Of a stretch of DNA of 64,000 bases, positions 27,086 to 35,519 are shown piece after piece. The translations under genes were made by a program, and so were the position numbers. The DNA is taken from assembly GCA_036010905.1 (NCBI GenBank), contig DASCMH010000016.1, forward strand, positions 31,844 to 95,843, in the 5' to 3' direction. The stretch comes from SMWD01 sp002729875 (GTDB taxonomy: Bacteria; Pseudomonadota; Gammaproteobacteria; Steroidobacterales; GCA-2729495). Each line of letters begins with the position of its first letter. Position 1 is the stretch's first letter. Under the pieces are notes generated by a model, which saw nothing but the letters and a program-made list of their open reading frames with translations, had not been told where the DNA came from and did no database searches.

Positions 27086-27682
27086 CTAAACAGTTCGTCT
27101 GCCGCGCAGCCAGCCCAATCCACCCAGGGCTGAACCGAGCAACCAGACCGTAGCCGGAACCGGAATTGCGGCGACATCGCCGTCGCGCACTGCAAACGCA
27201 TAGAAGCCGCTGGTCTTGGCATTGGCAAGTTGCTCACCTTCAATAAAATTGAAGTGCCATGCGACGTTGGGATTGGGCACGTAGACGGTACCGGACCAGT
27301 AGTAGGAGGACTGGACGTTGGTGAACGGGCTCATTGATAATGGCGTAATCCCATCGACATTGTACAAATGGCTCATTTCGCTGCCTGTACAACCGGCGCC
27401 CGAACACGGATCGCTGCCGTCGCCGTTCAGCGCTGTGGGTAAACGCCAGTCGTCCCAGGTGACATCCCGCACCGAATCATAAAGACTCAGTGAAGCGGCC
27501 CAGGCAATCTGGTTATCCCAGGTATCCCAGCCATTGATGTTCGCATCCTGTGCCCAGGTAATGTCCAGCACATCGTCATAGATAAAACCACCACTACGGT
27601 CGATGAGCGCAGCATCGGCTGATGCCATGACAAAAAGCAGTAATGTCCCTGACAGGTATTTCAATAAATTCCCCTTATGCAC
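27086..27682 (-). CDS. DUF1566 protein with VPxPA-type C-terminal sorting signal
   Basis: 198 residues. Signal peptide (LSGTLLLFVMASADA), a DUF1566 domain (GFIYDDVLDITWAQDANING, DWRLPT, YYWSGTVY, FAVRDG) and a C-terminus IPVPATVWLLGSALGGLGW followed by RGRR. That end is the VPLPA/PEP-CTERM class of sorting signal, processed by an exosortase and linked to exopolysaccharide-producing Proteobacteria. No exosortase gene lies in the window. Convergent with the oxidoreductase gene. Confidence 0.85.
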   Translation of the reverse strand: MHKGNLLKYLSGTLLLFVMASADAALIDRSGGFIYDDVLDITWAQDANINGWDTWDNQIAWAASLSLYDSVRDVTWDDWRLPTALNGDGSDPCSGAGCTGSEMSHLYNVDGITPLSMSPFTNVQSSYYWSGTVYVPNPNVAWHFNFIEGEQLANAKTSGFYAFAVRDGDVAAIPVPATVWLLGSALGGLGWLRGRRTV

Positions 27683-28175
27683 GGAGACACGTATCCGATA
27701 GTCGGGCTGTTATCGTTGTTTGTCTGCGACCGTACGAGGATTGCGTCATCGGATGAGCCGCTACTTATAATTATACGCCGACGCCCGGGCAGCGCCAAAC
27801 TGCTGGATTATGTTAAACAGGTCTGACAGAACACGGCTTCGGGTCAGTCGCTTCCAGCCCACTGCGTGAGATTGCAGATAATCAGGGGTCAGGCTAAAAT
27901 TACTCTCTCTCTGTTTACTCCCTGTTCATCCGGTTTTTACTCTGACCCTGATTATTTGATTATTTGACCGGGTCTCGTGGATCTCCTAAGCAGCCGGATC
28001 AGCTGATAATTTGCACACAAGTAGCGGGTTGGCATTAATTTTGCTACTCATTGACTTGCTACTCTGTGGCTTGCTATTGATTTTCAAGTCTGATCAGATT
28101 GTCCTCATTGCAACGGTCAACAAGCAGCAAACCGCACATCATGAATAAAGGAACTCCACGAATCAGGATGAATCA
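27683..28175. other. gene-free region before carbamoyltransferase
   Basis: 493 bp without a credible coding frame. It holds an inverted-repeat element (27878-27955) and a stretch of repeated TTGCTA(C/T)T words near 28050-28080. It presumably contains the promoter of the carbamoyltransferase gene, but I see no clear -35/-10 pair. Confidence 0.6.
27878..27955 (+). repeat. inverted-repeat element, copy 1
   Basis: About 78 bp. The left arm ATAATCAGGGGTCAGGCTAA pairs with the complement of the right arm TTACTCTGACCCTGATTAT. The right arm with its flank (CCGGTTTTTACTCT-ACCC) recurs at 30671-30700. Arms of this GGGTCAGAGTAAAAA type are familiar from small REP/MITE-like elements that accompany IS200-like transposases; that link is from memory. 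Confidence 0.7.
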
Positions 28176-30020
28176 ATGACGACATCGATTCTTGGCATTT
28201 CTGCGTATTATCACGACAGTGCTGCTGCTCTGCTAAGTGACGGCAACCTGGTGGCCGCCGCTCAGGAAGAGCGGTTTACGCGCAACAAACATGATCCGGG
28301 TTTCCCGCGCCATGCGATAGAGTATTGCCTGCAGGAGGCCGGGTTATCGCTTGTTGAGGTCGACAAGATCGTTTTCTACGACAAGCCGCTGGTCAAGTTC
28401 GAGCGCCTGCTCGAAACCTACCTGAGCTATGCACCGAATGGCCTGCGCTCGTTCATCACGGCGATGCCGATCTGGCTCAAGGAGAAGCTATACCTGAAGA
28501 GTACGCTGAAAAAGGAGTTTTCGGCTCTCGGCAACTGCAAACCGGTAGCGCTGCCGCAACTGATGTTCACCGAACATCACCAGGCGCACGCGGCCTCGGC
28601 GTTTTTCTTCAGCCCCTTTGAAACGGCGGCAGTGCTGTGTCTGGATGGTGTCGGTGAATGGGCAACGACGACAGCCTGGCGTGGCACAGGCAGCAGCATC
28701 GAGCCGCTCTGGGAACTCGATTTTCCGCACTCGCTGGGGCTTTTGTACTCGGCGTTTACGTATTTTACCGGGTTTCGGGTCAACTCTGGCGAATACAAGC
28801 TAATGGGCCTGGCGCCCTATGGTGAACCAAAATATGTCGATACGATTCTCGACAACCTGCTCGATCTGAAAGATGACGGCACGTTCCGGCTCGACATGAG
28901 TTATTTCAACTATTGCACCGGTCTGACGATGACCAATGACAAGTTTGCCGGTCTGTTCGGCGGACCGGCCCGGGAATCGGAAACGGCGCTTGCGCAACGT
29001 GAAATGGATATTGCCGCATCGATCCAGGTTGTGACCGAGGAAATCGTCATGCGGCTGGCGCGAACCGTGCAGGAGGAAACCGGTGAGCACAACCTGTGCC
29101 TGGCGGGCGGTGTCGCACTGAATTGTGTGGCGAATGGCAAACTGATTCGCAACGGGCCGTTTGAGAATGTATGGATACAACCGGCGGCCGGTGATGCCGG
29201 GGGTGCGGCCGGTGCCGCCGCCGTGGTCTGGTATGACCGGGAAGGTGGTGAGCGAAAGGTCAACGGCAGCGATTTCATGAGCGGTTCTTATCTCGGCCCG
29301 CATTTCGGTTCGGACGAAATTCGCCGGCAACTTGATGCCTACGGCGCGGTTTACGAGGAGATGGATGATGCGCAACTGATGCCGCACCTGGCCCGGTTAC
29401 TTGAACAGGAGAATGTTGTCGGCTGGTTCCAGGGGCGCATGGAATTCGGACCACGCGCACTCGGCGGGCGTTCGATTATCGGCACGCCGAAGAGCGAGAA
29501 GATGCAGACCACGATGAATCTGAAAATCAAGTATCGTGAGTCGTTTCGCCCCTTTGCGCCTTCAGTGTTAGAAGAGCGTGTGCAGGACTTTTTTATACAC
29601 GAGGGTGAAAGTCCGTACATGCTGGTCGTCGCACCAATTCGAGAAGAACTGCGCATCGACCTGACGGACGATCAGCAACAGTTGTTTGGTATTGATAAAC
29701 TGAAACTGAAACGTTCAGAACTGCCGGCTATTACCCATGTGGATTATTCTGCGCGGGTGCAGACGGTTAGTGCACGAACCAATCCGCGTTATCATGCGCT
29801 GCTGAAGGCGTTTGACGAGCAAACGGGGTGTGCCGTGCTGGTCAATACGTCGTTCAACGTGCGCGGGGAGCCTATCGTCTGCACTCCGGAGGATGCCTAC
29901 CGGTGTTTTATGCGCACCGAGATGGATTACCTGGTGATTGAGAACTTCATTCTCGAGAAGCCGCAACAACCACACTGGGAGCGTGATGACTCCTGGAAAG
30001 ATGAATTCGAACTGGACTGA
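28176..30020 (+). CDS. NodU/CmcH-family carbamoyltransferase
   Basis: 614 residues, usual length. N-terminal Kae1-like domain: ILGISAYYHDSAAALLSDG and AAAQEERFTRNKHDPGFP; HHQAHAASAFFFSPF carries the metal-binding His pair; GGVALNCVANGK and EFGPRALGGRSI belong to the YrdC-like C-terminal part. It transfers a carbamoyl group from carbamoyl phosphate, with ATP, to a hydroxyl of a sugar or secondary metabolite. Followed directly by SxtJ- and DUF5989-type membrane proteins, a recurrent trio in bacteria. Acceptor unknown. Confidence 0.93.
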   Translation: MTTSILGISAYYHDSAAALLSDGNLVAAAQEERFTRNKHDPGFPRHAIEYCLQEAGLSLVEVDKIVFYDKPLVKFERLLETYLSYAPNGLRSFITAMPIWLKEKLYLKSTLKKEFSALGNCKPVALPQLMFTEHHQAHAASAFFFSPFETAAVLCLDGVGEWATTTAWRGTGSSIEPLWELDFPHSLGLLYSAFTYFTGFRVNSGEYKLMGLAPYGEPKYVDTILDNLLDLKDDGTFRLDMSYFNYCTGLTMTNDKFAGLFGGPARESETALAQREMDIAASIQVVTEEIVMRLARTVQEETGEHNLCLAGGVALNCVANGKLIRNGPFENVWIQPAAGDAGGAAGAAAVVWYDREGGERKVNGSDFMSGSYLGPHFGSDEIRRQLDAYGAVYEEMDDAQLMPHLARLLEQENVVGWFQGRMEFGPRALGGRSIIGTPKSEKMQTTMNLKIKYRESFRPFAPSVLEERVQDFFIHEGESPYMLVVAPIREELRIDLTDDQQQLFGIDKLKLKRSELPAITHVDYSARVQTVSARTNPRYHALLKAFDEQTGCAVLVNTSFNVRGEPIVCTPEDAYRCFMRTEMDYLVIENFILEKPQQPHWERDDSWKDEFELD

Positions 30021-30025
30021 TTAAC

Positions 30026-30433
30026 ATGGCAGAACACGTCATACCTGAACTGGACCGTAAGGGTCTGCGTGAATTCGGACTGGTCACCGGGGCAATTGTC
30101 GCGGTGTTGTTCGGGTTGTTCTTCCCATGGTTATTGGAGCGATCCTTTCCGTGGTGGCCGTGGGTCATTTTTGCCATTCTCGTGGTATTCGGTCTGGCCA
30201 TACCCATGGCGCTGAATCCGGTTTACAAGACCTGGATGCGTTTTGGGCTGATTATGAGTAAGATCATGACACCGTTAATCATGGGGATAATTTTTTATCT
30301 CCTCATCACACCGGTAGGATTGTTTCGCAGGCTGTTTGCAAAGGATTCGTTAGTCCGAACATTTGACGATGCCGATAGTTACCGGGTGCCGAGCAAACAG
30401 ACATCGGCCGAAAATCTGGAGAAACCATACTGA
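30026..30433 (+). CDS. SxtJ-family membrane protein
   Basis: 135 residues with two or three transmembrane helices (VTGAIVAVLFGLFFPWLL, WVIFAILVVFGLAIPMAL and a longer one at about 80-105). It matches SxtJ, a small membrane protein named from the saxitoxin cluster but widespread next to carbamoyltransferases. It starts 5 bp after the carbamoyltransferase and its stop overlaps the next start (TGATG). Exact role unknown. Confidence 0.82.
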   Translation: MAEHVIPELDRKGLREFGLVTGAIVAVLFGLFFPWLLERSFPWWPWVIFAILVVFGLAIPMALNPVYKTWMRFGLIMSKIMTPLIMGIIFYLLITPVGLFRRLFAKDSLVRTFDDADSYRVPSKQTSAENLEKPY

Positions 30434-30585
30434 TGATTGATTTTCTGCAAGACTTGTGGGGGTTCATGCGCGAACGGAAAAAGTTCTGGCTTGCGCCGAT
30501 CATTCTTGTCATGGTTTTGCTGGGGGTGTTGATCGTGGTTTCACAGGGCTCGGCGGTCGCACCGTTTATCTATACGTTGTTTTAA
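30433..30585 (+). CDS. DUF5989 small membrane protein
   Basis: 50 residues: an amphipathic start (MIDFLQDLWGFMRERKKFW) followed by a single transmembrane helix and a short tail ending IYTLF. This is the third member of the carbamoyltransferase-SxtJ-DUF5989 set. Its ATG overlaps the SxtJ stop by one base, so it is translationally coupled. Function is not known; it may anchor or stabilise SxtJ. Confidence 0.8.
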   Translation: MIDFLQDLWGFMRERKKFWLAPIILVMVLLGVLIVVSQGSAVAPFIYTLF

Positions 30586-30984
30586 CAGGAACGCTCTCCG
30601 CAGGGGTGTCCCCGGCACCGGGTTACCTTATCCAATCAACAGGGTCAAAGTTCAATTACCCTCTGTTTTGCCGGTTTTTACTCTAACCCTGATTATCTGA
30701 CCAGGCGCACAAATACAGTGCGCAAGGCACAACTATTGCTCAGAAATAGCGCAGGCAGGCCTGGTGGCAGTGTGCTGGGTGCCTTATGGGGCATGACCTT
30801 GGTCAAAAACATTAAACGGGATAATTTTCCCAAAGCAGAGAAAAAACCATGAATCCCTTTACCAGTAAGGGATTGCTGCAATCCCTTACGATCAGGGAAA
30901 TTGATAATTATCAGAAATTTCTGAACTGGCACGCCAGTTGCAAAAAGGCAGGGTAACAAGAACTACCTATTAATGAGTTAAAAC
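30586..30984. other. gene-free region upstream of nirB
   Basis: About 400 bp. It holds the second copy of the inverted-repeat element and the nirB promoter region. The rest, including an AAACGGGATAATTTTCCC stretch near 30812-30830, shows no coding signal. No NtrC or sigma-54 site is convincing. Confidence 0.55.
30634..30700 (+). repeat. inverted-repeat element, copy 2
   Basis: Shares CCGGTTTTTACTCT-ACCCTGATTAT and a GGTCA...AATTAC left arm with the element at 27878, in the same orientation but about 15 bp shorter in the middle. With that copy it brackets the carbamoyltransferase trio. Confidence 0.65.
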
Positions 30985-33423
30985 ATGCAAGAACGTCTGG
31001 TGCTGATTGGAAACGGGATGGCCGGGATCCGCTTTCTTGAAGAGTTGCTGAAACTTGAGCCTGAGAAATATGCGATTACCGTATTTGGATCTGAGCCACA
31101 TCCCAACTACAACCGAATTTTACTCTCCCCAGTATTAGCCGGTGAAAAAGAATTTGATGACATCATTCTTAACAGTTGCGAATGGTATGAAGAGAACAAT
31201 ATCACGCTGCATACCGGCGCACCTGTCGTGAAGATTGATCGTATTCACCGAAAAGTCATAACTGCTGGCGGCATAGAAACCGAATACGATCGTCTGTTGC
31301 TGGCCACCGGCTCAAACCCTTTCATTATCCCGGTGCCGGGGGCGGATCTGGAAGGGGTGGTCGGCTTCCGCAATATCAATGATGTTAAGTATATGCTGGA
31401 GAGCGCCAAGAGTTCGGGTAAAGCCGTTGTTATTGGTGGTGGTTTGTTAGGACTTGAAGCAGCCAACGGTCTGCTCAGGCGTGGCATGGATGTAAAGGTT
31501 GTTCATTTAATGGATAGCTTGATGGAGCGGCAACTGGACAAGCCTGCTTCGGCGATGCTGAAAACCTCGCTGGAAAAGAGCGGCATGGAATTCTTGATGG
31601 AGATGCAGACCGCGGCAATAGTTGGTGATGGCAAAGTGGAAGGGGTTCGTTTTGCCGATGGATCCAAAATCGAAGCCGATCTGGTGGTAATGGCAGCAGG
31701 CATTCACCCCAACATCGAACTGGCCCAAAAAGCCGGCATCTACTGTGAGCAGGGTATTGTGGTTAACGATACCCTGCAGACTTATGATCCACGTATCTAT
31801 GCACTGGGTGAGTGTGTTCAACATCGGGGCAACTGTTACGGATTAGTTGCCCCGCTGTTTGAGCAGGCCAAAGTGTGCGCTAATCATCTTGCCGAATTGG
31901 GTTATGGCCGTTATGAAGGATCGCTTACCTCCACCAAGCTGAAAGTAACCGGTATCGATCTGTTCTCGGCAGGTAACTTCATGGGTGACCGCACTACCGA
32001 TGAGATCGTATTTCAGGATCCCGCCGGTGGTAACTATAAGAAAATTGTTATCAAGAATGACAAGATTGCAGGCGCTGTGCTGTACGGTAATACCGTGGAT
32101 GGCGCCTGGTATTTTCAGCTGATGCGCGAAGGTACCGATATTTCAGAGATGCGTGACAGCCTGTTGTTTGGCCAGTCAGCCCATCTGGGTGATTCAGGTC
32201 ACGGCGGCGAGTCACAAGCTTCTGCGATGAGCGACACCGCCCAAGTGTGTGACTGTAATGGTATTTGCAAGGGCGATATAGTCAACGCCATTACCAAAGA
32301 GGGTCTGTTTACCGTTGATGAAGTAAAGGCCCATACCAAGGCGGGTGCATCATGCGGCAGTTGTGTCGGCCTGGTTGAGCAGATTCTTGGCAGCACGCTG
32401 GGTGGCGGGTATGCGACGCCTGAAGTAAAGCCGCTTTGTACATGCACCGATTTCACCCATCAGCAGGTGAAGGATGCAATCCATGAATACGAATTGACCG
32501 ATGTTCATTCTGTGTTTAAAAAAATGGATTGGTGGAATGGGGACGGTTGTCATGTCTGCCGACCGGCAATCAACTACTACCTGATCTCAACCTGGCCCGG
32601 TAAAGCGGTGGACGATCCACAGTCCCGTTTTATCAACGAGCGGGTACACGGCAATATTCAGAAGGATGGCACCTTCTCCGTAATCCCCAGAATCTGGGGC
32701 GGCAGAACAACCCCTGATGAGTTACGCGCTATTGCCGACGCTGCAGACAAGTTCAACGTGGGTGAAGTAAGCATCACCGGGGGCCAGCGTATCAATATGC
32801 TGGGCGTTGAAAAAGAGAGGTTGCCTGAAATATGGGGCTTTTTGAATGGGCGTGGCCTGGTGTCCGGTCATGCTTATGGCAAAGCGTTACGAACTGTAAA
32901 AACCTGTGTCGGTAATACCTGGTGTCGCTTTGGCGTCCAGAACTCTAGCGGCCTGGGGATCAAACTGGAAGAACTGACCTGGGGTTCCTGGATGCCCCAC
33001 AAGTTCAAGATTGCAGTCTCAGGATGCCCACGTAATTGCGCTGAAGCCACCATCAAAGATTTTGGTGTGGTCTGTATCGACTCAGGCTATGAACTACATA
33101 TCGGCGGCAATGGTGGTGTCAAGGTTCGCGCAACCGATGTGCTCTGCCGTGTTACCAGCGAAGCAGCCGTCATGGAACATTGCGCTGCTTTTATCCAGCT
33201 CTATCGTGAAGATGCCCGTTACCTGGAACGTACCGCACCCTGGCTGGAGCGGGTAGGACTCAACTTTATCAAAGAGAAAGTTGTTGATGATGTTGAGAGC
33301 CGTAAGACACTGCATAAAAGATTTCTGGAATCTCAAGCGGTATTCCAGGCTGATCCCTGGAAACAGCGTGCAATGGGCGAGCAATCCCATGAGTTCAAAC
33401 CTTTAAAACAGATAGGGGCTTAA
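30985..33423 (+). CDS. nirB: assimilatory nitrite reductase large subunit NirB
   Basis: 812 residues, the NirB length. Order of parts: FAD/NAD(P)H pyridine-nucleotide reductase (LIGNGMAGIRFLEEL start; GGGLLGLEAANGL NAD site near 152-164; YALGECVQH), two BFD-type [2Fe-2S] stretches (CDCNGICKG and CGSC; CTCTDF, CHVC), and the sulfite/nitrite reductase domain with siroheme-[4Fe-4S] cysteines in KTCVGNTWCRFG and SGCPRNCAEA. It reduces nitrite to ammonium with NADH in the cytoplasm. Followed 2 bp later by nirD. No nitrate reductase or transporter is present. Confidence 0.96.
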   Translation: MQERLVLIGNGMAGIRFLEELLKLEPEKYAITVFGSEPHPNYNRILLSPVLAGEKEFDDIILNSCEWYEENNITLHTGAPVVKIDRIHRKVITAGGIETEYDRLLLATGSNPFIIPVPGADLEGVVGFRNINDVKYMLESAKSSGKAVVIGGGLLGLEAANGLLRRGMDVKVVHLMDSLMERQLDKPASAMLKTSLEKSGMEFLMEMQTAAIVGDGKVEGVRFADGSKIEADLVVMAAGIHPNIELAQKAGIYCEQGIVVNDTLQTYDPRIYALGECVQHRGNCYGLVAPLFEQAKVCANHLAELGYGRYEGSLTSTKLKVTGIDLFSAGNFMGDRTTDEIVFQDPAGGNYKKIVIKNDKIAGAVLYGNTVDGAWYFQLMREGTDISEMRDSLLFGQSAHLGDSGHGGESQASAMSDTAQVCDCNGICKGDIVNAITKEGLFTVDEVKAHTKAGASCGSCVGLVEQILGSTLGGGYATPEVKPLCTCTDFTHQQVKDAIHEYELTDVHSVFKKMDWWNGDGCHVCRPAINYYLISTWPGKAVDDPQSRFINERVHGNIQKDGTFSVIPRIWGGRTTPDELRAIADAADKFNVGEVSITGGQRINMLGVEKERLPEIWGFLNGRGLVSGHAYGKALRTVKTCVGNTWCRFGVQNSSGLGIKLEELTWGSWMPHKFKIAVSGCPRNCAEATIKDFGVVCIDSGYELHIGGNGGVKVRATDVLCRVTSEAAVMEHCAAFIQLYREDARYLERTAPWLERVGLNFIKEKVVDDVESRKTLHKRFLESQAVFQADPWKQRAMGEQSHEFKPLKQIGA

Positions 33424-33425
33424 TC

Positions 33426-33773
33426 ATGAGTTCAGCAGCAGAAGTAGATTGGGTTGAAGTGGGAACGCTTGATGATATTCCGAAACTTGGCTCCAGGATT
33501 ATTAAAAGCCCCGATGGTGATATCGCACTGTTCCGTGCTTCCGATGATCAAGTATTTACCATTCTCAATCGCTGCCCCCATAAACAGGGACCGTTATCGG
33601 AAGGGATCTTACATGGTCACCGGGTCACCTGCCCAATGCACAACTGGGTAATTGATCTGGAGAGCGGCAAGGCAACTGCCCCGGACGTGGGATGTTCGCC
33701 GACCTATCCCATTCGCATGGAAGGCCAACAAATCTATTTGGGTTTCAGCTTGCAGAGCCAGGGCGGCGCATGA
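33426..33773 (+). CDS. nirD: nitrite reductase small subunit NirD
   Basis: 115-residue Rieske-fold subunit of NirBD. It keeps both Rieske ligand pairs, Cys-Pro-His (NRCPHKQGPL) and Cys-x2-His (CPMHNW), which the E. coli NirD lacks, so here the subunit may hold a real [2Fe-2S] cluster. Immediately after nirB, same operon. Confidence 0.94.
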   Translation: MSSAAEVDWVEVGTLDDIPKLGSRIIKSPDGDIALFRASDDQVFTILNRCPHKQGPLSEGILHGHRVTCPMHNWVIDLESGKATAPDVGCSPTYPIRMEGQQIYLGFSLQSQGGA

Positions 33774-33939
33774 TTAACCACAAAAGGCTTGCAAAAAAAA
33801 ATGGGCGCGGGAGAATACGGTGCCAAGTCAATATTAATAACTCATGTATATTCTATAATAACTTACTTTTGGAACATGCTGCGCTTGGTACGATAACGAT
33901 CAGAATTTTTCAGCAACTATAATTAAAGGGAGCACCCCA

Positions 33940-35187
33940 ATGAAAAATTCAATAATATTTTTTATTTCAGCCCTGTTGCTTACGACTATTTCAACCGTTT
34001 CATCTGCTGACAACAAATTCTACATCCCGAAACCAAACAAAGATGTGTGGCATCAGGTCATTGATCTGATCCGCCATCATAAATGGGAGGATGCTGGCCT
34101 GCTCATAGATATGGTCATCACACCCCAATCAATCTGGTTCACTGCCGGCACGCCTGATGAAGTCAGGCGAAAAGTCAGGAGACAAGTTCGGCGCGCACAT
34201 CGGTTGAATGTTGTGCCTGTTTTGGTGGCATATAACATCCCTTTCCGCGACTGCGCACAATTTTCGGCAGGTGGGACAGCCAACGCCCAGGAATACAAGG
34301 ATTGGATCGACGGCTTTGCGGCTGGAATCGGCAAGAAGAAAGCCCTGGTAATCCTGGAACCGGATGGCCTCGGAATCATCCCGTGGTACACAACGTTCGA
34401 AGGAACCCTTGATTGGTGTCAGCCTGCAGAAGCCAACCCGGCAACCGCAGCTGCAGAACGTTTTGAAATGTTCAACTATGCGGTTGATGCTCTCAAGGCC
34501 AGGCCAAATGTCACGCTGTACCTGGACGGAACACACAGTGGTTGGCTTAACGTTGGTGATAACGCTGATCGCCTGGTCAAGGCCGGCGTGGCACGAGCCG
34601 ACGGATTCTACCTGAACGCCTCGAACTACCAGTACACGGCCAACCTGACCCAATATGGAACCTGGGTCTCACAGTGCATCGCCCAAGGCGGTGGCTTGGA
34701 ATGTGCCGATCAATACTGGAACGGCGGTCCGGAGGGAACCGCGATTGCCGATCTGATCGGCCCCTGGAACGGCGTGGCACTGAGCGGACTCGGCGAGTGG
34801 AGCAACACCGCCATGCAGCCCGAGTTCAACACCTCGGGTATCAACGCTCGTTACTGGGCGGCAGGTCAGACACACTTTATAATCGACACCAGCCGCAACG
34901 GCCAGGGCCCGTGGGCGCCAACGGCAAGCTATCCGGATCCGCAGGATTGGTGCAACCCACCGGGACGCGGAGTTGGACTTAAGCCAACCATGGTCACCGG
35001 TCATGCGCTAATCGATGCCTATGTGTGGATTAAGATTCCTGGTGAATCAGATGGCGAATGCACGCGGGGTCTTGGGCCGGCGGGCACAACGGACCCCGAG
35101 TGGGGAATCGTTAATCCGGCTGCAGGGAAATGGTTCTCTGAGCAGGCGCTTGAATTAGCACGGCAGGCGAATCCCCCACTCCACTAG
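33940..35187 (+). CDS. glycoside hydrolase family 6 cellulase, secreted
   Basis: 415 residues with a signal peptide (MKNSIIFFISALLLTTISTV, cleavage near SSA-DNK). GH6 landmarks: AYNIPFRDCAQFSAGG with the proton-donor Asp near residue 104, LEPDGLGIIPW near 140, YLDGTHSGWL, FYLNASNYQ, FIIDTSRNGQGPW and the terminal WIKIPGESDG. It would cleave beta-1,4-glucan with inversion in the periplasm or outside. No cellulose-binding module is attached. It precedes a TonB receptor, which could take up products. Confidence 0.93.
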   Translation: MKNSIIFFISALLLTTISTVSSADNKFYIPKPNKDVWHQVIDLIRHHKWEDAGLLIDMVITPQSIWFTAGTPDEVRRKVRRQVRRAHRLNVVPVLVAYNIPFRDCAQFSAGGTANAQEYKDWIDGFAAGIGKKKALVILEPDGLGIIPWYTTFEGTLDWCQPAEANPATAAAERFEMFNYAVDALKARPNVTLYLDGTHSGWLNVGDNADRLVKAGVARADGFYLNASNYQYTANLTQYGTWVSQCIAQGGGLECADQYWNGGPEGTAIADLIGPWNGVALSGLGEWSNTAMQPEFNTSGINARYWAAGQTHFIIDTSRNGQGPWAPTASYPDPQDWCNPPGRGVGLKPTMVTGHALIDAYVWIKIPGESDGECTRGLGPAGTTDPEWGIVNPAAGKWFSEQALELARQANPPLH

Positions 35188-35519
35188 AAAATGACGGCGG
35201 ATAAAAATCTGGGCTGTAATAATTATATTCAGCCACCGGGTCGGGCAGTGGCATCGTGGCAAATTCTGCCTGCCCTAACCAGGCGACATTCAAATCGTTT
35301 GCTGGCGTTTACAAGTTGCCGAAAAGCCTTGAAATACCCGTTTACCAATCTTCCAAGCCAGAATAAGCATAGATATCGCACACGATTGCAATTTCTGCAA
35401 TAATGAGCCTTGGCTACTCAGCAAAACTTGCATGACGTAGTTTGTGTTCGATGGCATGCCAAGTGACGGTAAATGGCCCCTGGCACGACTCATGGAGTCC
35501 ATAAAATAGGAAAAAAGGT
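35188..35519. other. gene-free region before TonB receptor
   Basis: 332 bp with scattered stops in all frames. I see no gene, hairpin or repeat; the receptor promoter probably lies here. Confidence 0.5.
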
